From Amoebophrya sp. A120 (taxonomy: Eukaryota; Sar; Dinophyceae; Syndiniales; Amoebophryaceae), in the NCBI GenBank assembly GCA_905178155.1, contig CAJINV010000011.1, positions 369,914-433,913 on the forward strand: a DNA stretch of 64,000 nucleotides. The letters run 5' to 3'. A program made the translations under genes and the position numbers. This document shows positions 1 through 12,000 of this stretch, in pieces; the first letter of the stretch is position 1; each line of letters opens with the position of its first letter. Below the pieces are notes generated by a model. The model was not told the DNA's origin. It worked only from the letters and a program-made list of their open reading frames with translations, and ran no database searches.

Positions 1-3000
1 GTGGTTGTTCCAGACACTTCGTGCAGCAGATCCAGCTTTTTCTGCAAAAGACCACCTCCCGGGTTGTTCCTTCCGTGCGAAGAAAAACCAGTAGTACAGC
101 CCGAATTGACTGTCTGGCGCACGAGTTTGTAATGGTTCACCATTCTGCTGGTTTTTTCAGAAAGAACTTTTGCGTGATTCATCGACGAGTCCGGACAATC
201 CTCGTGCCTCGGAGCATCTGGTTTTGCGGGAGAGGTTACACGACCAGCGGCAGTGGTTGAACCGATTTTCGCTTTGTTAGTTTCATCGTCCCCGTCTTGT
301 TCGTCCAGGTGGTCCTCATCTTCAACAACATCTTCACCAGCGGTGGAGCGCAAATCTTGTTCGGGAGAAGGAGCACCTGGTCCTCCTCGTCGCCCACAAA
401 AACGATCTTCATTCGTCGGAACAACGATTCTGGAAGTCGTCGGAATCAGGGAAGAAGATAAATGATGTAACAGATCGCAATAAACGTCCGTGATTTTTCT
501 TTCGTTTTGTTTCTCCTCCAGAAAAGAAGCGGAATATCCCGGGTCCAGTTCGTAAACTAAATGTTGTACGTTCTTGCTCATCGTGGTCTTTTGCTCGAAT
601 AAGTTGTGCATCTTTGTTCCGCGGTTCTTTTTCGTCTTTTGCTCGACAAATTCATCCACGTCGCTGCTGCCCGTCGTCTCGGAATCCGGATCAAAGTTCT
701 TCGGCTTTCGCCACTTCCACGCGAGCTGTTGGGGCGGACAGATCGGCTTGGTTTTGTTCAATATTTGCTCCATTTTTCTTGGCGAGGAAGAGGACGTCGA
801 CCTGGTCGAAGATATACTCCGGCTTCGCGTCGAACTCGTGGCCTGCTCGTCTACTTCATGACCCACCTTTTCGGAAAACAGGTTTAACTTCTCGCCGTCG
901 GGATTATAACGCCTGACTTTGTCAAACACCGAATTCTTGGCGTGCTTATTCGGCCGGCCCAAGGCTTTGTGTTTCTTGAATTCCGCGTCACAGATAACTG
1001 CTCTCTGCAACTGCGCACACTTGATGGTGGTTGAACGTTTATTATTGGGTGGGACAACTGCTGGATCGGGATCCACTGGAACTGATTTAACATCTTTGTT
1101 GAGTGTAGTATTTTGATGTTTCTGGCTTACCAGCAGCTTGTTGTTCACTGCGGTAGTAGTGGAAGCTCCTGCTGCATTCCCTGTCGTGGTCGATGCAGCG
1201 TTCTTGTTCTTAGGAGGTGGCAGCATCACAGTTTTCGCCGCTGATGTCTTCGTAGTTCCAGAAGCTACCACTTTTACTGCAGCACCTCCCGCTGCCCCTA
1301 CCGTATTATTACCGGCCGCCGCGGGCTTTTTTGCTTCGCCGCGCAGGTTCGGGAGCTTCTTCAAAAATTGCGCCCCGGCAAGCTGCGGCTGCCCCGCCGG
1401 GGGTTTCTGTTTAGAAGTATTTCCAGCTTGTTTTTTTACCGTGGCTCCTGCTGCGGCTCCTGCCTGTCGACGCTGCGTCCGTACGCCGGCAGCTGTCTTT
1501 CCCGCCAAGGTAGTTGGACTGCCCACGGCTTTCTGGATGTCTTCTTTCGTGCACTTTTTCCCGTTTTTCACCAAATCGGCGAGGGCCGCGAGCTTGGCCG
1601 TTTGCGTTTCCTTCTTCGTCTGAGCCGCGCCGGTTTTCGCAGCGTCCCCATTTTTGATGCGCTCCGGGATGGGCAGGACGGTGCGAACGGCTGTACTTTT
1701 GGCGACAGTCGTATGATGTTGAGCATGCACTACGGGTCGCGCTCGCGCAGCTGTTGCACCAGCCAGTGCAAAACGGGAACGCAACAATCTGCGGAGTTCG
1801 TAGTCGTCTTCCTGGTGGCGAATGCAGGCGCGCCGTTTCTTAGGCGAATTCTGCAAAAACTTGGTTAACGCCAGCTGAGCCGCTTTCGGCGAGTTGCCGC
1901 CGTGTTCGTGCGGTTTCTTGTCCAAGAACCGGGGCTCTGTACGACCGGAAAAAAACTCGTCACCGAAGAGAAAGCTGTTTAAGCTCGGCCAGTGGGGGAC
2001 TCCCGAGTTGTCCACCTCCTCATCCAGGTTTTCTGGTGCGACGCACTCACGATCTTCCACTGCTTTCTCCATTTTTTCGAGAAAAGCTGGTAAAACTGAG
2101 AAAGTCTCAGCAATCTTGGCGACCGTGTGCTTTCGGCGATCGAGGAAATTAGCGGAGAGCTGCTTTTGGAGAGAAGCTTCGTCTTCAGGCTCATCTTTTC
2201 CAACAGTAGCTTCTTCTTCGGCGTTTTCTTTCTGGTCCACAGTGATTTTCGTCGTAGTTCTTTCCAGAGAGCTGGTTCCAACCTTATCATTCTGTGCTAT
2301 ATTCTCCTTGATGTTGCCCGAAGGTTTCATATCCTCCTTCTTTCCATCTCGCACGACGTCCTCAAGCTGAGTCACATCAACTTCTGCTGAAATGACCTTG
2401 CTCGTTTTGCCTTCGTCTACCTCCAACAACTTCTTCTCGCCCAGCAAGTCTTCTGCATCAACGTGATCGCCGGAGTTCTTGCGCAAGAAGACTGCGCCAG
2501 TCTTCTCTTCCACTGTCACTTTCTGTTTCTCCATCTCCTCACCTTCTACCACAGTCGTGGTGGTCCCTAACGCTTTAAAAACTTTGTCCGCAAACTGGCT
2601 CCAAATCCGTTGTTGCATCTTCTGCCTTGTTCCCTGCCTCACTTGCAGAAGTGAAGTTGAGACATTGTCACGGGCTTCCAGTCCGCGTTTCTTGCTCCGC
2701 GGACCGACCGTGCCGTGTACCTTCGTGGTTGACACATCCGCCGGTTCCAGATCGCCGGTCTTACTTTTCGAACTTTCTCTCACAACAATAGCCCCGGAAG
2801 TAGTTGTACTATCCTGAATGTCGGAAAGCTTTGTCGCAGTAGCGTAATCGATAATTGTTGGCTTCGTCCCTCGCCGCACCTTTTGCACCGGGGTTGGAAC
2901 GGTTTGCACGAAAGATATGTCGCAGTGCTGTCGGGAATAGGAGTTCAATCTCGCAAGAAGAGTGTTCTTCCCACAATTTTTGACAAACTTCATCAACTTC

Positions 3001-6000
3001 GAATGCTGTTTCGCCGAGGGCAGTTCTAGTTGCGGGATGATGAAAGTACTGGTATTACAATTCTCCACGAACTCTTCCATCTTGGCGAACCCGTATTTAC
3101 TTGGGACCATTTTTTCCTTCGCGAATTCAGAAATTTCCTTCTTCCGCCGATTGATGTCCTTGAAGATGTTGGTCAACATCTTCTTCTTCCTCGCGTGTGA
3201 CGCCCCTCCAGCACAGAACAGATTCTGACTCGCAGAAGAGGAAGAGTTCTTGGAAGTTGTAGCTGAAAAAGCAGGTGAAAGCGATGCGAACCCGTGCGCG
3301 ATTTGAAACTGGTGGAAGATGTTCGCGATGTCTGCGTCTGAAAAGTTCGCGGAAAGGTACGTGGCCAGGTGGGAGATGAACGCATCCGCGTTGTGCTTGT
3401 CGTACAGGAACAGGTAGCGAGTATTGTCATCCGTCCGGAACATTTTTTTGTCCAACCCGAATAATTTCAGCAGCTCCTTGATGCAGTGTTTCTTCTCGGC
3501 AATGAGCTTGAGCTCCTGTTGGTGGTGGCTCTCAGTCTCATAGTTATCATCTTCAAGTGAAGTTGTAAAATCTTCGTTCTTGTTACCCTCTGCGAGGGTC
3601 GTCGGAAAATCTTCGTCGTCGTCCTTGGCGTGCTGACTAACATCAAAACCACCTGCGGTCAACCTTCTCCGCTTCCTCGCCGGTCCGGTCACAATCGTAT
3701 CCCGAGCGACGTGGTCTACCTCCTTTATTCCCTCTTTATTGCTGTCGTCCACCAGCTGCGCGGCCTTTAAATCCCCCAAGCGCCGCAACAAGTCTACTGC
3801 TTTTCGAGCGGACAAAGCTTCCTCGTCATCGTCTTGGAGATGAAGAGTTTTGCCCTCTGTCCGCCCACCTGTGCATTTATTTTATTCAGTTACTTTGCAC
3901 GCATACATTGTTTCATCATGCTGGGGATCCGCATCTGCCCACTCATTTCTATCCATCCGAGTAGAAAAGGGAATCAATTCATCCAGCGAACAAGATTTGA
4001 ATTTAGCTCGGGCTCGCGCGTGCGAGTTACGCCATGGCAGCGGTTTTATTTTTGAGAAGCCCTTGCACAGTGGTGTCAACACAAACGCGCATGTCCAAAG
4101 TAGTCCAACGTGTCCACGTTCAAGATGTGAGTCCAGCCTCCTTTCTTGGAGTTAGTGGTCGCTAAAAGCTACTTCGAAAAACCCACAGCGCGGGCCGCGC
4201 ACGCGGCCCGGGACCCTAGTGACCCCGCTAAAAGCAGTTATCGAGAACTCGTTCTCGTATTGCTCAAAACCTTTCCTCACACCCGTGCATAGCACGCACG
4301 GCGGCTGTGTGGGGTGGTGTGTGTTTTTCGGGTCAGAGACCTCAGGACTTCTCGAAAGTTTATTACCGTAGCTCGTGCTACTTCCTGCTAGTTCAGATTT
4401 CTCTGGTTAGCAGGTAGCGGCTAGTCCGCCTCACGAATTTGCAGTAGTTGTTTCATCGGCATGTTTGTCACCGGCCCTGCGAATTCCCGCTGCCAGTTTA
4501 TTAGCGGCGGCTTATCCATGGTCGGTTGCCACATGTCGATGGCCTGCTGCAGCTTGTCGCACCTTGAAAAGGGGTCCGCGCAGTTCAGCTCGCTCTTCAC
4601 GTACTCGCACCACGAGCGGCAGCTGTATTCGTGGCACCACATCGCTGCCCGCGTACATATGTTCGTTGTCAGCAGCGAGTTGGCCGAGCATTTCACCGCG
4701 GCGCACAGCTCGCCGGTGTTGTCCACTCGGGTGAACGTTACCGAGTGGCTGAGCTCGTGTCGCCACGTCAGCTGCGCCACCCGGATCATCATCGCCTCGT
4801 AGTGTTCGATTGTGAGCGGGTGTTTGTAGTGCTCGCTCACGTCCGGGAAGTCGTACGTGATTGCCCGGATCTGGCCTGTTCCGGTTATTAGCAGCGCCCC
4901 GCCGCATGGTCCGCCCGCCTTGGAGCCGTTGCTGCTGGCGTCCAGGTTCAGCCAGTTTGTTTTCCCGTCGTGCACCTGTGGTTTTAGCACCAGGGGCTTC
5001 TGGTTTTTCAGCACTACCTGCACGCCGCGCAGGAGCACGGCCAGCTTGCGGCGCCGCGCTTTGTCCAGCACCCAGGCGTCGAACCGCTCGTCCGATCCCG
5101 TCCAGTCATATACTCCGCGGAATATTTCACTGCCTGCGCGGTAGGCGGAGTTGCAGACGATGAAGTTGGCTATGCCCAGCACGCGCTGCAGGTCCTTCAT
5201 TGTCAGGCCTTGGCCCGCTTCGCACTTCTCGACGCAATGTTTCGTTTGTGTTAACGCCCTGTTCATGGAGTCCGCCGTCGGTTCAACTGTGATTTTGTTC
5301 ATCTCTCTTCTCCAGAAGTAGTTGATGCCCAGCGCTTTGATGGGGTTGTGCTCACAGCTGTTTTGCGACGCTCCGGGCTTGTCGCTTATGACCAGCCCCA
5401 GCGTGCGCGCCATCTGGCGGTAGAGTTCTCGGCTAAGCATCAGCCCTTCTCGGTCCAGGGCCATGTAGTAGCCGTCGTCGATGTATATCACCGCTACCGC
5501 GTAGAAGTGGATCAAAATCGACATGCACAGCTCCGCGACCCTGCACCACGATGGAACGCTGTGCAGGTTGCCCATGTTCAGCACCAGCGCCAAGAAGTAC
5601 TGGTAGGACATGGTGTGGCTTGACCACGCTGCTACCGGGTTGTGCTCCGGTATCTCACACCCGACCTGGTGGTAGGCGCCTTTGTAGTCCTCGCTGCCCA
5701 GTTCCACCAGCGGTTGTTTCGCGGTGTTGTGCGGTGTCTTTTTTATCGAGTTGTGCGCGTAGCGCGCTTCCTTTTTCACCCTGCTCACGTAGTCGCGTCC
5801 CGTCTTTTCGCCAAAGAAGGAGTCGCTGTGCGTCTGCTTTCTGTTGCGGAATTGTTCCAGGTGCTGCTGCATTTGCTCATAGACCTCCTTTTTCGAGGTG
5901 GTTGCGGGCATTCTGCAGCAGGCTTTTTCCTGTCCGACCGGTGCCATCATGGCCTGCGTCAGTTCCTGTATGACGCGGGTTCCGTAGAGCTGCAGTTTCT

Positions 6001-9000
6001 CCAGCAGCACCGAGTGCATGTTCTTCCTGCGCTCGTCCACGATTGGTCGTATTTTCCGAATTTCCTCTTTCGGAAATATATACGCGGGCACGCAGTGGAG
6101 CTGGTGCTCACTGATTTCCATGTTATGCCCGCGCTTGACCATCTGCATTTGTTCTTCTAGCACCGCGTCCAGTAGCTTGTCTGAGAACCCCTTAGGCTTC
6201 AGTTTGCGCAGCGTCACTCCGGCCTCGAAGATCGCGTCGATCTGTTCTTGTTCCAGCGGTTGCTTGGTTTCGTCGAGGCCCCACACGTTGGACTCGGTCT
6301 GGTTCCCGATGGTGGGGAAGCCCTTCAAGATCTGCTCTGGCAGCTTCTTGTCCGGGTGCCCGATCATCGCAGTCAAACGCCGCATCGCCGGTACGTTCCG
6401 CACCTGCCCGCTCTCGCTGACCAGCACGCGTTGCAGGTGCTTGGGCGCGTGTTCGCGTACCAGCTGGAGTGCCTCGCTCTTGGTCTCCAGCTCGATCTCC
6501 TTCAGTATTTCGATTCCTCTTCGCAGGTGGGCTTTCCACCTGCCGGGGTGCTGTTTACAGAGCTTTGCGTTTCTGTAAAGCTCCTCCCTGATGGTCTTGA
6601 CCGCTCGGTCCTCTGCGATGCAGGCCTGTACGTAGCAGATGGCTTCGTGCGCCTGCACCTTGAGCTCCTCTGCCTCCGTCCAGTTCGCCGACGCGTACTG
6701 CATCTGTGCGGCCACCGGCGCTTCCGGTGGCGGTAGCTGCAGCTCTGCCGAGCTGTAGCCGAACCCACCATGCTTAGCGCGCTTAGCACGCGGCATCTGG
6801 GTGGCAGTTGGGGTGGTGGTGGGACAAACTTCACGATGTTGCCGCGCCGCAACGTTCGCGAGGTTCCCCGAGCGGAAACACCAACTAACCAACAGCAGTG
6901 TGTTCATGTGGACATACGCGTTTGCGTTCGTTGTGCGTGCAAATATCGATCGATCGAATCTCACTGATTGCTATAAACCCGATTGCTACTGGGATGGAGT
7001 GCACTTATTCGAATTGCATTACAGACTATACCTGGCGGACATTGGCTCGTGGCGCAGGCTGTCCGCCCACCTGTACATTTATTTTATTCAGTTACTTTGC
7101 ACGCATACATTGTTTCATCATGCTGGGGATCCGCATCTGCCCATTCATTTCTATCCATCCGAGTAGAAAAGGGAGCCAATTCATCCAGCGAACAAGATTT
7201 GAATTTAGCTCGGGCTCGCGCGTGCGAGTTACGCCATGGCAGCGGTTTTATTTTTGAGAAGCCCTTGCACAGTGGTGTCAACACAAACGCGCATGTCCAA
7301 AGTAGTCCAACGTGTCCACGTTCAAGATGTGAGTCCAGCCTCCTTTCTTGGAGTTAGTGGTCGCTAAAAGCTACTTCGAAAAACCCACAGCGCGGGCCGC
7401 GCACGCGGCCCGGGACCCTAGTGACCCCGCTAAAAGCAGTTATCGAGAACTCGTTCTCGTATTGCTCAAAACCTTTCCTCACACCCGTGCATAGCACGCA
7501 CGGCGGCTTTCGCCATACGTGCCCGAAGCTCTGCTCACTGCATATCCTGGTCGTCGGCCTCCAGCTGCAGGTCTGCTTCTTTCGCCACACGTTTCCTGAC
7601 GACTTTGTCGCCGAGCGTGCGCTTGCACGGTGGAATTCGGAGGCGCTTCTTGTTGTTCACACCCTTGTGCTTTATTCCATCCACTTCGCAGTCACATGCC
7701 GGGCATATCTGCGTGCTGTGGATGTAGAAGATGCCTTGGTGGCAGTACATCTCGTCTTTCTGCGCCTTGCGTAGCACCGCCGCGGGTTTCCCCTTGTTCG
7801 GGATTAGTGCTCCCGCTTTTTGTTTCTTCTGCACCACCGGCTGTTTCGGAGGCTGCTTTACTGCCGGTTTTTTCTCCTGCCCCGCGGCGTTGTCGTCCTC
7901 TTTCTGAACCAGGTTTCTGTAAGCAGGTGGGAATGCTCCCGGCACTTTTACCCGCGGTTTCACGTCCAGCAGCTTCTTTTCCAGCGCCGTTCGCGGGTCC
8001 GGCCCCGGCTTCGGTGCGAGGAGCTTGTTTTTCTTGTTTGGCGGTGACAGCATCTCCATGTCCTCCGCTGTCAAGTCCGTTTTTTGTGCCACCTGCTTTT
8101 TCATCTCCCGTAGCCTCTTCGTTATGCCCGGGCACTGCTCCTCCAGTTCGGAGTCGTTTTCCGTAAGGCAGTCATCGATGCTGTTTTTTAGCAGTGGCGC
8201 CACGTTACGGCTGTAGAGGTGCCCCTTGGGCGGTCGTTCGTCGCCTTGCAGCGCGTACGGCCTGATGGACGAGAGCACCGGGCAGACAGCATCTGGAATG
8301 CTATCTTTCCACTTTTCGTAGTCGGCGCAGTAGCGGTTGTACGTGGCTAATTTTGTCCATCCGCGATCCATCATCCAGCTTGTCAAGTCGAATCTTGCGG
8401 CGTCGCTGGTCATCGCCCATCTGGCGTACAACGCCGCCGCCCTGCGTGGCGACTGCTGCGTCCAGCCGAGCCGACGCAGCAACGCGCGGCTTTCCGACGC
8501 TCTCGTGATTGTCTCGCTGCCGTTTCCCCGCATTTGTTTCGCGATCGGCAGGCCCAGTCGCGCGTGTTCCGGGTTGTGCAGGAGGCACCAGGTGCGGTTG
8601 ATCTGCTGTTTCTCCCCTGGCGGTCGCACCGCCAGGCCTCCGCCGAGGTGAGGTGGTTTTTGTAGTGGCACTGCATCGCGCAGCACCATCCGCTCCCCGG
8701 TCTGCATGAAGCAGTTGCATCCGATCATGATGTCCCTGCCCTGGAATTTTCGCACTTTATCTTTGCCGACCGTCACGCAGAGGACTTCCTGGCCGTTGTG
8801 GACGCGGCGTTTCACGTCCTCCTCATGTATCTCGTAGATGCTGCTGAAGCGCAGTCCGGTTTGGAGTGCGAAGCACATCTGCGTGAACTGGTTCGGATAC
8901 AGCAGCTGCGTGACTGCCGGTCGCAGAATTGCTGGTTTGGCTTTGTGCGCTTCATCGCACGTCGCCGCGCGCTGCACGTCCCGCCGTGCAGCCACCAGCT

Positions 9001-12000
9001 CCAGCATCTCGTATCCCCACGCCGGCGCGAGGACGTGCCGCGTACTGCCATCCGGTCCTTTCGGGGGTCGGATGCACCGCAGTATCACCTGTCCCAGTAT
9101 GCCGCTCGGGTCCTTCTGCCCCGACCTGGCGAGTGTGAGGCCGTACAACCTCAAGCGTTCCACTTCGATCGCGCCCGGGTATACCGGCGGGAATCTCTTT
9201 GCACACCATGCTAGGAACTGGCGGTAGTATTGTTCCCGTTTTTGTAGTGTTCCCGCGGCGTTGGCCAGCAGCCCCAGCTGGTAATCCTCCTCCTGCTGCA
9301 GTTCCATCGCCGCCTGGGCCTGTAGCAGGCCGGAGTACATCCCCGCCATGGTGGTCGCTGCTTGGTGCCCCACCGCGTACGTGGTTAGGAAGCCGGCTGT
9401 TACCACTGCTACGCTCCTCGTCGCCGTCGGTCCCGCTCGTTGGCCCGCTAGCACCACGAGGAGTAACGCAAACGCATGTACGACGTGACCTAGCATTTCA
9501 TCTTGCACGCAGCATCAACGATACGACAAGCCGCACAGCGCAGAACCAGAAGCATTCTCTCTCCGCTCTCTGTTCTGTTCTTCATGTCATATCCGCGCTA
9601 CATGCGTTTGGTAACAGCCCTACTCGTCTGGACCATTTCGGCGACTCTTCGGGTGGGTTTACGTGCGCGCGCACGCCCTTTTTTGATACATTTTCCGTTC
9701 CGCGAACATCAGCTTGCACCTCGCATTTTTATACTCACTACTCTAGACGCGGTGCCGGACCAGCATGCCTTCCTTCTTTTTTCCGTTTTTCAAATAGCAT
9801 GCTATTTCCTTTTCTTTTTTTTTTTTTTTTCACATTAGAAATTCCATAGTGCCCGTGGGACTTTTCCTTTTACATCTACCTGCGAACCGCAACAGCAACT
9901 CTAGAGTAGTAATTTTTAAAAATTTTTTGATGTTTTCCTCCAACTCCTCTTCATCGATTCCCCGGTGAGTCCTCGTTTTTTGGGGAGTCAAGCTCGACCC
10001 TACAGCGGAATTTAGTTGCTATTTCGTTGTTGTCGTCCTGCTGTTTTGTATTATTTGTTGCTCTCTAACCCTGTAGTTGCCTACAGGAGGTCGCTTTGCA
10101 GCTAATTGTTGTCTTTCCTCGTTTTCGTCAGCTGCTGTTCCCTTCGTTATTTAGTTGTTTCCGCTCCGGCTCCCGGTGCTGTTCCTGCGGCCGGCACTGG
10201 GCGTGGGGTCGCGGAACTGCACTTTCTTTTCCTTGTTTTTCTTACCCGCTTTGTCCCCCATCCCGTCCGTCTGCCTGCAGTGCGACAGCAACACGTCTTT
10301 CCAGGTGACCTCGGTGCAGATCAGGTCTTCGAAGGGCGGGGAGCCTAAATCGCGGATGTTGACCACGTGGTGGAAGCGGCACTTGCCTTCGCCCCGGTTG
10401 CAGGCATTGCGTGCCGAATCGCGGCAGAAACAAGAGGGAGACCCTTGGTTTGATAACCAGGCGCTTTGTACTGGGCACGGTTGTACATACCCTTGTCCGG
10501 TCACCGTCCAGAAGACGTATTTGTTCAGCTTGGTATCCCATTGACCGAGCTCCTTGCACTTGGTGGCCAGCTTCCGCGAGTAGACCGGGTCTTGCTCGCT
10601 GGTGGGTCCCGCACACAGGGCTTCCACAGCCGCTTTCGTGATGGGTTCCTTTCCAGCCAGCGCTTCCTTCTGGTCCTGGTACCCCTTCTGCGGCTGCGGG
10701 TTGAGCGTGATCTGCCCCTTGTTGGGCTTAGGCCGCTTGTCCGTTTTTCCGCGCTTCGATTCGTGGTTCACTTCCTCGTCCTGCTGCTGTCCCAGGGGGT
10801 GCAGTCCCATCTGCTGCTGCTGCTGCTGCAGGTAGTTCAGGTTATCCGGGTAGTTCGTTCCCCCCACCTGCGTGTGCGTATTGTTCTGGTTTCGCCCACC
10901 GCCAGCATGCGGATACAGCGGCAGCAATGTGTGGCCGCCCGCGGAAGTGTCGTTGTTGTTGTAGCGCTTGTTGGACTTGCGTCCAAAAGCCTGTTTCCGC
11001 TGTTCAATCATCTCGACGATCATGTGCAGACCGTGGATCAACTGCGTAGCCACTTTTGTGGTGTCCGGTTTTTGTTTCATGGTCTGCACGGCCGGCGAGT
11101 ACCACTGCGAGATCAGAATCTCCGGGTTCACCTTACACAGGTGTACCGCAACTGGCACTACGTGAAACACCATGTGCGGCATCGTGATCGCATTCAACCG
11201 GTGTTTCACTGGTTCTAACATTTCCGCGGCTTCCGCTGGTCCCGTACCGTCGAGGACAGCAATCGCGAGCTTCGCGATCTCCGCCGTGACCGGAAAACGC
11301 GCCGGGTCGCGCACAAAGGTTTCCGTGATGCACACTTCCATGTGCGTGTCCAGCGGGCTCTGGTCCACCTGCCGTTTGAGCTGTAACAGCGAGGCCACGT
11401 TGATTGCTGTTAGCAAATCCCTGTCGAAGTCCGGCGACACTCTCTCGAGTGTGCGTTTTTGCACTTCCAGCATCACCTGCAGGCACCCCGTGGTCTCGTG
11501 GGTCGTCAGCCCTTTGCCAGATTTCCAGCCTGCGATGCTGAAGCAGCTGACTACGTTGCCGTTCGGGTTGATCAGCGTGTTCTGCGGTTTCGGCAGCGGT
11601 GTTGATGCGAGTTGGATGTCGCTCCACACCCCATTATCCCCCGCCAGCGCCATAGCAATGCGGGCGACCTCGCTTTGTTGTTCCGTACAGGTCTGGAGGA
11701 ATTTGTGCATAAAGCAATTTGGCTGTACGTGGATGTATTTCGAAATTTTTCGCAGCCTGGCAGCCCGATCGGTGTCGTCTTTGCAGCCTTGCAACGCGTT
11801 CGAGATGCTCTGGCTGTACATTTTCGATTTCAAGTCGCTGGCGCGGCTTCCCCAGACCGGCTCGGCCCAGGCGCCCGGCGTGTTCACCCACGGCTTTTTC
11901 TTCCACTCCGTCGCTGCTCCTTCGCGGATTCGCTGCGCCGGCGAAACGCCGTCCTCATCCGGCATTTCGCCCTGCAAGTTCACCCATCCATAGAGCTCGA

